From Fodinicola acaciae (GTDB lineage: Bacteria > Actinomycetota > Actinomycetes > Mycobacteriales > HKI-0501), in NCBI RefSeq assembly GCF_010993745.1, contig NZ_WOTN01000002.1, forward strand, positions 1,922,001 to 1,986,000: DNA of 64,000 bases, given 5' to 3'. Position 1 is the first letter of the stretch, and each line of letters begins with the position of its first letter. The position numbers and the translations under genes are program-made. The notes below the pieces were generated by a model. It did no database searches, was not told where the DNA came from, and worked only from the letters and a program-made list of their open reading frames with translations. Positions 35,286 through 43,644 of the stretch are shown in pieces.

Positions 35286-37534
35286 CCGAGCACATCGTCG
35301 TACGCGGCGCACGGGAGAACAACCTGCGCGACATCAGCCTGGCGATCCCGAAACGCAAGCTCACCGTGTTTGTCGGCGTGTCCGGCTCGGGGAAATCGTC
35401 ACTGGTCTTCGACACCGTGGCCGCCGAGGCGCAGCGGCAGCTCAACGAGACGTTCACGCCGTTTGTCCGCACGTTCCTGCCCAAACTCGGTCAGCCGGAC
35501 GCCGACCTGATCGACAACGTGTCGACCGCGGTGATCGTCGACCAGAAACGGCTCGGCGGCAACTCGCGGTCGACGGTCGGTACGGTCACCGACATCAACC
35601 CGCTGCTGAGGCTGATGTTCTCCAGAGCCGGAAAACCGTACGCCGGACATGCGAACGCCTTCTCCTTCAACGATCCGACCGGCATGTGTCCGGACTGTCA
35701 TGGCATCGGACGGAAAGTCGAGGTGGACGAGGCGGCGTTCTTCGACCGGTCGAAGTCGCTCAACGACGGCGCGCTGCTGCATCCGTCGTACGCGGTCGGC
35801 GGCTGGTACTGGAAGACATACGCGGAGTCCGGCCTCTTCGACAACGACCGCAGGCTCGCCGACTATTCGCCCGAGGAGTGGCAGACGCTGCTGTATGGCG
35901 CCGATGCCAAGGTCAGGTTGCGTACGCCGAGCGGGGTGTCGGTCTCGTCGGCTTTCGAAGGCGTGATCACGAAATTCACCAGGCTGGCGATCAACCGCGA
36001 GGACGGTGGTGATTCCTCGGCGAAGCGGGAAAACCTGGAGAAGTTCACCGTCACCCGCACGTGCCTGTCCTGCGAAGGCCGGCGGCTCAACGAAAACGCG
36101 CTGAGCTCCAGGATCGGCGGACGTACGATCGCCGACCTGACCGCACTGGACCTGGTCGCGCTCGATGAGCGGCTGCAAAAGACCGACGCTCCGCCGCCGC
36201 TGATCGAGTCGGCTCGCGGCCGGCTTGGCCAGCTGATCTCGATGGGGCTCGGATATCTCACGCTGGACCGCGAAACCAGCTCGCTGTCCGGCGGTGAGTC
36301 GCAGCGGATCAAGATGGTGCGCCACCTGGGCAGCAGCCTCACCGATGTCATGTACGTCCTGGACGAGCCGAGCATCGGCCTGCATCCGCGCGACGTACGC
36401 CGGCTGACCGACCTGCTGCTTGCCTTGCGCGACAAGGGAAACACGGTGCTGGTCGTCGAGCACGATCCGGATGTGATCCGAATCGCCGACCATGTGGTGG
36501 AAATTGGCCCCGGTGCTGGCGCCGACGGCGGCGAGATCGTCTTCGAAGGCAGCGTCGACGCACTGCGGCGAAGTGGTTCGCTGACCGGAAAGCACCTCGA
36601 TCGCAAGCCGACACTGCGTACGCGGCCGAGAAAACCGAGCGGCCACCTGCGGATCGCCAACGCCGACGCGCACAATCTGAAGTCGATCACGGTCGACCTC
36701 CCGCTCGGAGTGCTGGCGGTGGTCAGCGGCGTGGCCGGCGCCGGCAAGAGCTCGTTGATCCGAGACGTGCTGGTGCCGCGACACCCGGGCCTGGTGTTCG
36801 TCGACCAGTCGGCGGTGACGACGTCGATCCGCTCCACACCGGCGACCTACACCGGCGTGATGGATCCGGTGCGCCGGCTTTTCGCGCGTACGAACAAAGT
36901 CAGTCCGGGACTGTTCAGCTTCAACTCGGCCGGAGCGTGCGACACCTGCCAGGGTCTTGGCGTCACCTACACGGACCTGGCGTTCATGGACGGTGTACGG
37001 TCGGTGTGCGAAACCTGCGGCGGCCGGCGCTACACCGACGAGGTGCTGGCTTACACGGTCAACGGACTGTCCATTTCGGACGTACTCGACCTGACCGCCG
37101 CGCAGGCGGTGGATGCCTTGGAAGGCAAGGACATCCGGCGCCGGCTGCGGGCCGTGGTGGATGTCGGCCTCGGCTATCTGACCCTCGGACAGCCGCTCAG
37201 CACGCTGTCCGGCGGTGAATGCCAGCGCATCAAGCTGGCGACCCAGCTGCACCGCGACGGCACGGTTTTCGTGCTGGACGAGCCCACAACCGGCTTGCAC
37301 ATGTCGGACTGCGGACATCTGCTGGCGTTGCTGGACCAGATCGTCGACGGTGGCGGGTCGGTGATCGTGATCGAGCACAACCTCGACGTGATCGCGTACG
37401 CCGACTGGGTGCTGGACCTCGGCCCGGACGGCGGCGACCAGGGCGGTGCGGTTGTCTACAGTGGACCGCCGGCCGGACTGGTCGAGCAGGTCGGCTCGCA
37501 CACAGGTGCGCACCTGCGGCGGCATCTGAGTTAA
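35282..37534 (+). CDS. drrC: UvrA-like drug-resistance ATPase (DrrC/UvrA2 type)
   Basis: This 750-residue tandem ABC protein, shorter than true UvrA, lacks much of the UvrB-binding part. Walker A sites are GVSGSGKSS and GVAGAGKSS, signatures SLSGGESQRIKM and TLSGGECQRIKL, Walker B VMYVLDEPSIGLHPRD and VFVLDEPTTGLHMSD. Zinc-type Cys pairs occur in CPDCHGIG, CLSCEGRR, CDTCQGLG and CETCGGRR. Such proteins remove intercalated drugs from DNA. TTG 35282 overlaps the reconstructed drrB stop; the stop overlaps the TetR ATG (TAATG). Confidence 0.9.
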   Translation: MTEHIVVRGARENNLRDISLAIPKRKLTVFVGVSGSGKSSLVFDTVAAEAQRQLNETFTPFVRTFLPKLGQPDADLIDNVSTAVIVDQKRLGGNSRSTVGTVTDINPLLRLMFSRAGKPYAGHANAFSFNDPTGMCPDCHGIGRKVEVDEAAFFDRSKSLNDGALLHPSYAVGGWYWKTYAESGLFDNDRRLADYSPEEWQTLLYGADAKVRLRTPSGVSVSSAFEGVITKFTRLAINREDGGDSSAKRENLEKFTVTRTCLSCEGRRLNENALSSRIGGRTIADLTALDLVALDERLQKTDAPPPLIESARGRLGQLISMGLGYLTLDRETSSLSGGESQRIKMVRHLGSSLTDVMYVLDEPSIGLHPRDVRRLTDLLLALRDKGNTVLVVEHDPDVIRIADHVVEIGPGAGADGGEIVFEGSVDALRRSGSLTGKHLDRKPTLRTRPRKPSGHLRIANADAHNLKSITVDLPLGVLAVVSGVAGAGKSSLIRDVLVPRHPGLVFVDQSAVTTSIRSTPATYTGVMDPVRRLFARTNKVSPGLFSFNSAGACDTCQGLGVTYTDLAFMDGVRSVCETCGGRRYTDEVLAYTVNGLSISDVLDLTAAQAVDALEGKDIRRRLRAVVDVGLGYLTLGQPLSTLSGGECQRIKLATQLHRDGTVFVLDEPTTGLHMSDCGHLLALLDQIVDGGGSVIVIEHNLDVIAYADWVLDLGPDGGDQGGAVVYSGPPAGLVEQVGSHTGAHLRRHLS

Positions 37535-38295
37535 TGGTCGGCATGGCGGTCGAACATGGTGGCACGGGTGACCCGCGGCGAAGTCTGGAGCTGATGTGGG
37601 GTGTGCGGAGCAAGCCGACGCGCGGCCCCAAACAGCGGTTGACGGTGCCGCAGATCACCGCGGCCGCGGTCGCGCTGGCCGACGCGGAAGGTCTCGCGGC
37701 GCTGGCGATGCGTCGGGTGGCCGAGCAGCTCGGCGTCTCGGTGATGTCGCTTTACACGTATGTGCCGGGAAAGGGCGAGATGATCGACCTGATGGTGGAC
37801 GGCGTGATGGGTGAGCTGGCCACCGCGTACGAGGCGACCGGCTGGCGTGACCGGCTGGCCGCGCTGGCGCACGACCTGTGGCAGCTGCACCGCCGGCATC
37901 CGTGGCTGCTGCAGGTAAACGCGACCAGCCGGCCGGTGATGGGACCGCACACCATCCAGGCGTACGAGCATCAGCTCAACGCGGTCGAGGGGATCGGCCT
38001 GACCGACCTGGAAATGGATTCGGTCGTGTTGCTGGTGCAGGCGTATGTGCAGGGAGCCGCTCGCGGCGCCGTTGACTCGGTGCAGGCGGAAAAACAGACC
38101 GGCCTGACCGACCAGCAGTGGTGGGCCGCGCACGAACCGGTGCTGGACAAGGTGATGGACGCGTCGCGGTTTCCGGTGGCGACTCGCGTCGGCACGACCG
38201 CCGGTGAGACGCACCAGTCCGCGTACGATCCGCAGCACGCCTTCGAATTCGGCCTCGAGCGCGTGCTCGACGGCATCGGCGCACTGATCGGCTAG
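37534..38295 (+). CDS. TetR-family regulator of the drr-like operon
   Basis: This regulator of about 253 residues has a helix-turn-helix at about 40-85 (ITAAAVALADAEGLAALAMRRVAEQLGVSVMSLYTYVPGKGEMIDLM) and a tetracycline-repressor-like C-terminal domain. ATG 37534 shares a base with the upstream stop; ATG 37543 is an alternative. Co-transcription with the drr genes suggests autoregulated control of efflux; the inducer is unknown. Confidence 0.88.
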   Translation: MVGMAVEHGGTGDPRRSLELMWGVRSKPTRGPKQRLTVPQITAAAVALADAEGLAALAMRRVAEQLGVSVMSLYTYVPGKGEMIDLMVDGVMGELATAYEATGWRDRLAALAHDLWQLHRRHPWLLQVNATSRPVMGPHTIQAYEHQLNAVEGIGLTDLEMDSVVLLVQAYVQGAARGAVDSVQAEKQTGLTDQQWWAAHEPVLDKVMDASRFPVATRVGTTAGETHQSAYDPQHAFEFGLERVLDGIGALIG

Positions 38296-38299
38296 GCCC

Positions 38300-38794
38300 C
38301 TAGTCCTTTTCCAAGCTCTGCAAGAGAAGTCCGAGCAGGTGGCTGAGTTGTTCGCGCTGCTGCTCGGTGATCCCGGCGAGCAGGTTGCGCGCGTTGGCCA
38401 GGTGTTCCGGCGCACATGCCTCGAAAGCGGCTCTGCCGCGCTTGGTGAGCTCGACCAGGCAGCCGCGGCCGTCCGCCGGATCCGGCCGGCGCACCACCAG
38501 CTGATCCTTGACCAGCCGGTCGATCCGTACGCTGACGGTGCCGGCGGTCAGGTCGAGCTCGGCCATCAGCCGCTTCTGTGACAGCGGCCGGCCGCCGAGC
38601 CGGACGATGGTGGCGAGCACCGCGAACCCCGGTCCGGTGAGGCCATGGCTGGCGAACACGCGCTCCAGTTCGGCGCCGATCTTGGTCCGCAGCCGCGCCA
38701 GCCGCGCGGTGACCGCGATCGGATCGACCTGAAGGTCGGGCCGGTTGGCACGCCAACCGGCGAGCACGCGCGCGATGGAGTCGTGCTCGGACAT
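38300..38794 (-). CDS. MarR-family regulator
   Basis: This 164-residue winged-helix protein contains FAVLATIVRLGGRPLSQKRLMAELDLTAGTVSVRIDRLVKDQLVVRRPDPADGRGCLVELTKRG, the MarR DNA-binding core with its DxRG wing. It is divergent from ubiX, and a perfect 18-bp palindrome lies between them, so it probably represses the decarboxylase genes until a phenolic acid binds. Confidence 0.9.
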   Translation of the reverse strand: MSEHDSIARVLAGWRANRPDLQVDPIAVTARLARLRTKIGAELERVFASHGLTGPGFAVLATIVRLGGRPLSQKRLMAELDLTAGTVSVRIDRLVKDQLVVRRPDPADGRGCLVELTKRGRAAFEACAPEHLANARNLLAGITEQQREQLSHLLGLLLQSLEKD

Positions 38795-38842
38795 GGCGGC
38801 AAGCCTACCGGCCGTCTGTGGACGTACGCTTGCGTGGTAAGA

Positions 38843-38860
38843 TAGTTTGAGTTCAAACTA
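38843..38860. promoter_or_regulatory. MarR-type operator overlapping the ubiX promoter
   Basis: TAGTTTGA-GT-TCAAACTA is a perfect palindrome with a 2-nt centre, ending one base before the ubiX start region. It overlaps a TAAGAT -10-like element at 38838-38843. Its place between the divergent MarR and ubiX genes supports repression of ubiXD. Confidence 0.7.
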
Positions 38861-38861
38861 G

Positions 38862-39446
38862 ATGGCCATGAGCAGTCGAATTGTCGTCGGCATTTCCGGT
38901 GCGACCGGCATCGCCTACGGCGTACGCGTGTTGGAGTTGGCGAGGAAACTGGGGGTGGAAAGCCATCTGGTGGTGACACCGGCCGGACAGCAGACCAGGT
39001 CCTACGAGACCCGGCTCTCCGCTCGCGACCTGGCCGCGATGGCCGATTTTTCCTATCGTCCGGCCGATGTCGGCGCACCGATCGCCAGCGGCTCGTTTCC
39101 GGTGGACGCCATGGTGGTGGCGCCGTGTTCGATCCGTACGCTGTCGGCGATCGCCTACTGCCACGACGACAACCTGTTGACGCGCGCCGCGGACGTGACG
39201 CTGAAGGAACGCCGGCCGCTGGTGTTGCTGGTGCGCGAAACCCCGCTGACCATGAGCCACCTGCGCGCCATGGTCGCGGTCACCGAGTCGGGCGGCGTCG
39301 TGATGCCGCCGGTGCCGGCTTTCTACCTCGATCCACAGACCGTCGGCGACATCGTCGACCACACCGCCGCGCGGGCAATGGACCTGCTCGGTTTCCCGGA
39401 CCCGGACCTGGCCAGATGGAAGGAAAAGAGTGAAACACCTGCGTAG
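38862..39446 (+). CDS. ubiX: UbiX-like flavin prenyltransferase
   Basis: This 194-residue enzyme makes prenylated FMN for the partner decarboxylase. GISGATGIAYGVRVLE (phosphate/FMN loop), VVAPCSIRTLSAIAYCHDDNLLTRAADVTLKERRPLVLLVRETPL and MPPVPAFYLDPQTVGDIVDHTAARAMDLL are diagnostic. ATG 38862 lies right at the MarR operator; ATG 38868 is an alternative. It overlaps ubiD by 17 nt. The pair resembles vdcB/vdcC of phenolic-acid decarboxylation. Confidence 0.93.
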   Translation: MAMSSRIVVGISGATGIAYGVRVLELARKLGVESHLVVTPAGQQTRSYETRLSARDLAAMADFSYRPADVGAPIASGSFPVDAMVVAPCSIRTLSAIAYCHDDNLLTRAADVTLKERRPLVLLVRETPLTMSHLRAMVAVTESGGVVMPPVPAFYLDPQTVGDIVDHTAARAMDLLGFPDPDLARWKEKSETPA

Positions 39447-40908
39447 TTTGCGTGAGTTCATCGACGAACTCGCGTCGATCGGCGAGGTCCAGCCGATCGA
39501 CGCCGAGGTCGACTGGCGGCTGGAGATCGGTGCGATCATCCGGCGGTCGTACGACCTGACCGCGCCGGCGCCGCTTTTCGGCAACATCCGGGGATATCGC
39601 GGCAGCGGCTTCCGGGTGTTTGGCGCACCGGGCGGCCTGAGCGCGCCGGAGCACCGGTTGGCGCGGATCGCGTTGGCGCTGGGTTTGCCGGCGACCGCGA
39701 ACGGACAGGACATCATGGAGACGATCGTGGCCGCGCGAGAGCGGCCGGGGATCGCGCCGGTCATGGTGGAAAAGGCGCCATGCAAGGAAAACATCCGGCG
39801 CGGCGCCGACGTCGACCTGGAGATCTTTCCGACGCCACTGATCCACGGCAACGACGGCGGACGCTATATCCAGACGTACGGCATGAACATCGCCCGCACA
39901 CCGGACGGATCGTGGACCAACTGGTCGGTCAATCGGATGATGATCGCCGGGAAGGACCGGCTGGCCTGCCTCATCCCGGGGCCGCAGCACCTGGGGATCA
40001 TCCGTTCGCAGTGGTCGAAACTCGGCCGGCCGATGCCGATCGCGCTGGCGCTCGGCGTCGAGCCGGCGCTGCCGTACGCCGGCGCGATGCCGCTGCCCGA
40101 AGGCGTCGACGAGAGCCATTTCGTCGGCGCGTTGTTCGGTGAGGGGATCGAAGTGGTGCCGGCCGAGACGGTCGACCTGCTGGTGCCGGCCACCGCGGAG
40201 ATCGTCATCGAAGGCCACATCGCGTACGAGGAAACCGCGATGGAGGGGCCGATGAACGAATATCCCGGTTACAACGCCTTCGACGCCTCACCGAAACCGC
40301 TGTTCCAGGTCAGCGCCATCACCTATCGCGACGGCGCGATCCTGCCGGTGGTGGCGGCCGGTCCGCCGGTGGAGGAGGACCACACCGGCACCGGCACCAT
40401 GCACGCCGCGGAAATCCTTTATCAGCTGCGAAAAGCCGGACTGCCGGTGGCGTCGGCGTGGTTCTCGTACGAGTCGGCGATCCACTGGCTGATCGTCGCC
40501 GTCCGGCAGGACTGGCACGCCACGCTCGGCGTGCACGCCGGTGAGCTGGCGCGGATGGTCGGTGACGTGGTTTTCGCCGGCAAGGCCGGATTCGGCGTGC
40601 CGAAGGTGTTGCTGGTCGAGGACGACATCGACATCACCGATGTCAACGAGGTCGTGTGGGCCTTCGCGACGCGTACCCATCCCGAGCACGGCGAGGTGCA
40701 TTTCCCGGACAAGCCGACCGCCGCGCTTTCGGTTTATCTGGACGCGACAGAGCAGCACACCTATCGCGCCGGCAAGGTCGTCTACAGCTGCCTGCTCGCC
40801 GACCGGTTCGACGGCGACAGGCGACCGGTCAAAGGCAGCTTCGAGAACGGCTGGCCGGCGGACGTACGCGACCGAGTGCTGGCGAACTGGACGGCCTATG
40901 GCTATTGA
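39430..40908 (+). CDS. UbiD-family prenyl-FMN-dependent decarboxylase
   Basis: This 492-residue decarboxylase has LRSLREFIDELASIGEVQPIDAEVDWRLEIGAIIRRSYD, NIARTPDGSWTNWSVNRMMIAGKDRLA (cofactor-binding), GEGIEVVPAETVDLLVPATAEIVIEGHI and MEGPMNEYPGY, all typical of UbiD proteins acting on hydroxybenzoate- or vanillate-like acids. Co-location with ubiX and a MarR gene suggests an inducible phenolic-acid catabolic unit. The small D subunit found in vdcBCD operons is missing here. The substrate is not proven. Confidence 0.92.
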   Translation: MKHLRSLREFIDELASIGEVQPIDAEVDWRLEIGAIIRRSYDLTAPAPLFGNIRGYRGSGFRVFGAPGGLSAPEHRLARIALALGLPATANGQDIMETIVAARERPGIAPVMVEKAPCKENIRRGADVDLEIFPTPLIHGNDGGRYIQTYGMNIARTPDGSWTNWSVNRMMIAGKDRLACLIPGPQHLGIIRSQWSKLGRPMPIALALGVEPALPYAGAMPLPEGVDESHFVGALFGEGIEVVPAETVDLLVPATAEIVIEGHIAYEETAMEGPMNEYPGYNAFDASPKPLFQVSAITYRDGAILPVVAAGPPVEEDHTGTGTMHAAEILYQLRKAGLPVASAWFSYESAIHWLIVAVRQDWHATLGVHAGELARMVGDVVFAGKAGFGVPKVLLVEDDIDITDVNEVVWAFATRTHPEHGEVHFPDKPTAALSVYLDATEQHTYRAGKVVYSCLLADRFDGDRRPVKGSFENGWPADVRDRVLANWTAYGY

Positions 40909-40913
40909 TACGG

Positions 40914-41558
40914 CTACTGATCCGGGATCTCGACGGTGATTTCGTTGCCCAGCCGGGCACCGAGGTCCAGCTCCAGGTCGTCGCCGCTCCAGAACCGGCC
41001 GGGGTCATACCAGTTGGGCCGGCGACCACGCGGCAGCAGGCCCATCTCCTCGTACGTGACGGCGACGACCTCGGCGCAGTAGGCGGTTTCCAGCGTGCCG
41101 GCCTTTTCCAGATCTTTGAGCCGGCGCCGCGGAATGCGGCCCTTGAACCAGCGACCGGCCAACCGCGCGGTGGACGGAAACGGCGTGCCGTCCAACCGCG
41201 CGATCATCCGCAGCGCGGCGTCCTCCATCTCGCGGGACGCCTCCAGGTCGAGCTGGCGCAGCCAGGCGCGCTGGCCATAGCGCCGAGCCCAGGTCAGCAC
41301 CGCGTCGCGTGCGTCATGCAGCTGTACGCCGCGGTGGTGCGTGCCGGACCACATGTCACGCAACGACTTGCCGAGCTCGGCATGCCACATCAGCGGCGGA
41401 AGGTCCTCGATCACCACCGACATGCCGACGTGGTTGACCGGACTGTTGGTCATCATCTGGATCGCGCGGTCGGCCCGCGACGTGCCGCGGAAAACCCAGA
41501 TGTCGCCGGTCCTGGTGATCTCCAGCGCCTCGGCCAGGTCGATGACATGTTCGGCCAC
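40914..41558 (-). CDS. Permuted NlpC/P60-like (papain-fold) protein
   Basis: This 214-residue protein shows GDIWVFRGTSRADRAIQMMTNSPVNHVGMSVVI with a likely catalytic His and, late in the chain, TAYCAEVVAVTYEEMGLL with a likely Cys. His before Cys is the order of circularly permuted NlpC/P60 (YaeF/G6R-type) proteins, which act on amides or esters. No signal peptide, so it is probably cytoplasmic. It converges on ubiD with a 5-bp gap. Confidence 0.7.
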   Translation of the reverse strand: MAEHVIDLAEALEITRTGDIWVFRGTSRADRAIQMMTNSPVNHVGMSVVIEDLPPLMWHAELGKSLRDMWSGTHHRGVQLHDARDAVLTWARRYGQRAWLRQLDLEASREMEDAALRMIARLDGTPFPSTARLAGRWFKGRIPRRRLKDLEKAGTLETAYCAEVVAVTYEEMGLLPRGRRPNWYDPGRFWSGDDLELDLGARLGNEITVEIPDQ

Positions 41559-41575
41559 CTCACTAACCTAGCGAT

Positions 41576-41734
41576 ATGAAGCTGTGGAAAATCATCGGAC
41601 TCGCCGGAGTCGTCGGCGTGGTCGCCACCGGAGTGGTGATCGCACGCGCCGAGCGGCGCCGACGCGCGTACACGCCGGACGAGATCCGCGACCGCCTGCA
41701 CGAGCGCTACGCCGACTCCCTCGACCAGTCCTAA
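41576..41734 (+). CDS. Small membrane-anchored protein
   Basis: ATG 41576 opens a 52-residue frame, MKLWKIIGLAGVVGVVATGVV followed by IARAERRRRAYTPDEIRDRLHERYADSLDQS. An N-terminal membrane anchor (about 5-23) is followed by a very basic and then acidic helix. This is a common small actinobacterial layout with no assigned function. It is divergent from the NlpC-like gene and ends 1 bp before the convergent MFS stop. Confidence 0.65.
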   Translation: MKLWKIIGLAGVVGVVATGVVIARAERRRRAYTPDEIRDRLHERYADSLDQS

Positions 41735-41735
41735 C

Positions 41736-42977
41736 TCACGCTCGTGCTGGTTGGGGCTCGGGGGTGGTAGGGATGCGATAGCGGACGAACGCGGGGAAGG
41801 CGAGCCGGATCAGCGCGACGCCGACGATCACCGCGATGCCGCCGCTGGCGGCGCTGATGGCGGGGGAGACCAGCGAGCCGACCGCGCCGGCGCGGAAGTT
41901 TCCCAGATGCGGACAGGCGGCACCGACCACGTAGTCGACGGCCGACGCGCGGCCACGGAGGTTGTCCGGCGTCGCGACCTGCAGGATCGTGTTACGAAAG
42001 ACCACCGTCATCGAGTCGGCGGCGCCGGCGACGGCCAGCAGCGCGAGCGTCAGCCATAGGTTGCCGACCAGACCAAATCCGAACAGGCCGGCACCCCACA
42101 CGGCGTTGCCGGCGAGGATCGCGACGCCTGGCCGGGCGATCCGGGCGATCGGTCCGGACAGGGCCGCGCCGAGTACGCCGCCGACCGCGACCGCCGTGGT
42201 GAGCAGGCCGAGCGTACGCGCGTCGCCGCCGAAGCGGTCCTGGTTGATGGCCGGGAACAGCGCGAACGGCATGCCGAGCACGGTCGCGTTGAGGTCGGCG
42301 ACCATGGCCGCGGCGAGTACGCGCGTGCGCGCCACGAAGCCGAGCCCGTCGACGACCGCGCGTACGCCTGGCCGGGTCGTCTCGCCGATCGGCGGCATCG
42401 CCGGTATGCGCGCGACCGCGTACAAGGCGGCGGCGAAGGAGACGGCGTCGATCACATAGCAGGTCCGCAGGCCCCAGCTCGCGGTGATCACGCCGGCGAG
42501 CGCCGGACCGACGGTCAGGCTGGCGTGCATCATGATCATCTTCAGCGCCGCAGCGGCCGGCAGCCGATCGGTGGGCAACAGCCGCGGCATGAAGGTGGCG
42601 ATCGCCGGACCGTTGACCGCGCCGAAGAGAGCCTGCGTCGCGACCAGCGCATAGAGCAGCCACAGTTGGTCGAGTCGCGCGTACGCCTGTGCCGCCAGCA
42701 GCACCGACACGACCGCCAGGCCGCTGGTGGTGAGCAGCACCAGCCGGCGCCGGTCCACCGCGTCGATGACCGACCCGCCGGCCAGTCCGACCAGGATCGC
42801 CGGCACCGCGATGGCCAGGCCGAGCGCGCCGACCGCCAGCGCCGAGCCGGTGAGCTGGAAGATCTGCAGACCGACCGCGTACGACGTCATCGTGCCGCCG
42901 ACCGACGACAGCGCTCCGCCGAGCCAGAGCCGGCGAAATGCGGGGGATTCGCGGAGCGGTCGGATATCGATCAGCAC
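41736..42977 (-). CDS. MFS exporter (EntS-like)
   Basis: This 413-residue transporter has about 12 spans, beginning SPAFRRLWLGGALSSVGGTMTSYAVGLQIFQLTGSALAVGALGL, with the inter-domain VIDAVDRRRLVL motif and TVVFRNTILQVATPDNLRGRASAVD. These mark the MFS_3/enterobactin-exporter group. The neighbouring TetR gene on the same strand could control it. Substrate unknown. Confidence 0.9.
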   Translation of the reverse strand: MLIDIRPLRESPAFRRLWLGGALSSVGGTMTSYAVGLQIFQLTGSALAVGALGLAIAVPAILVGLAGGSVIDAVDRRRLVLLTTSGLAVVSVLLAAQAYARLDQLWLLYALVATQALFGAVNGPAIATFMPRLLPTDRLPAAAALKMIMMHASLTVGPALAGVITASWGLRTCYVIDAVSFAAALYAVARIPAMPPIGETTRPGVRAVVDGLGFVARTRVLAAAMVADLNATVLGMPFALFPAINQDRFGGDARTLGLLTTAVAVGGVLGAALSGPIARIARPGVAILAGNAVWGAGLFGFGLVGNLWLTLALLAVAGAADSMTVVFRNTILQVATPDNLRGRASAVDYVVGAACPHLGNFRAGAVGSLVSPAISAASGGIAVIVGVALIRLAFPAFVRYRIPTTPEPQPARA

Positions 42978-42997
42978 CGGCCCACGTTACGGCCTGT

Positions 42998-43594
42998 TCA
43001 CGCCGGTTTCGAACGAATATTCGCGAGCAGTGTCTCGGCGGTGCGTACGGCCTCGGCGCCGACGCTCGGATCGCGGTCGATCGCGCTGACCAGCGTCGCG
43101 CCTTCCAACACGATGACCAGCTGGCGGGCCAGCGCGGCGGCGTCCGAGGCGCCGGCTTCTTCCAACGACCGCTGGAAAAGTCGGCGATAGAACGCGAGGT
43201 GGTCGCGCGCCAGCCGGCTCGGCGCCGCGTCGTGGCCGCGGTCCTCGGTGGCCGCGTTCATCATCGCGCAGCCGCGAAATCCGGCCTCGGCAAACCACGA
43301 CGTCACCAGCTCGAAGACCGCCAACACCCGGTCGCGACCGGTGGTCCCTTCGCTGGCCGCGCGCTCGTGCCAGCCGCGTACCCGCCGCGTACGGTCGGCC
43401 AGCACCGCCTCGACCAGGCCGTCCTTGGAGCCGAAATGCTTGTAGATCGTCAGTTTCGACGCTCCGGCCGCCGCCGCGACCTCGGCGACTCCGACCGCGT
43501 GGATGCCGCGGCGATAGAACACGTCGGCCGCCGCGGCGAGGATGCGGGCCCTGGTGGCCGCCGGGTCCAGCGGTTGGCCGGCCGCTACTGGCAT
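42998..43594 (-). CDS. TetR-family regulator
   Basis: This 198-residue protein has ATRARILAAAADVFYRRGIHAVGVAEVAAAAGASKLTIYKHFGSKDGLVEAVL, a TetR helix-turn-helix. It lies upstream of the MFS gene on its strand and divergent from another MFS gene at 43645; the dyad at 43622-43633 lies between. It may therefore control both exporters. Confidence 0.9.
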   Translation of the reverse strand: MPVAAGQPLDPAATRARILAAAADVFYRRGIHAVGVAEVAAAAGASKLTIYKHFGSKDGLVEAVLADRTRRVRGWHERAASEGTTGRDRVLAVFELVTSWFAEAGFRGCAMMNAATEDRGHDAAPSRLARDHLAFYRRLFQRSLEEAGASDAAALARQLVIVLEGATLVSAIDRDPSVGAEAVRTAETLLANIRSKPA

Positions 43595-43621
43595 GTGGTC
43601 CTCCTCTCCTTGACCAGATAA

Positions 43622-43633
43622 TACCGATCGTTA
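43622..43633. promoter_or_regulatory. Candidate TetR operator
   Basis: TACCGATCGTTA reads as TAxCGATCGxTA, a palindrome with one mismatched pair, between the divergent TetR (start 43594) and MFS (start 43645) genes. Short, and not tested. Confidence 0.35.
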
Positions 43634-43644
43634 CCATCGTACCT

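Noticed and set aside
35399-37525. 708-codon open frame on the minus strand under the UvrA-like gene
   Set aside because: It is the antisense shadow of a gene with clear ABC motifs; its own sequence is rich in Arg, His, Val and Gln without domain signatures. Such frames are common in GC-rich DNA.
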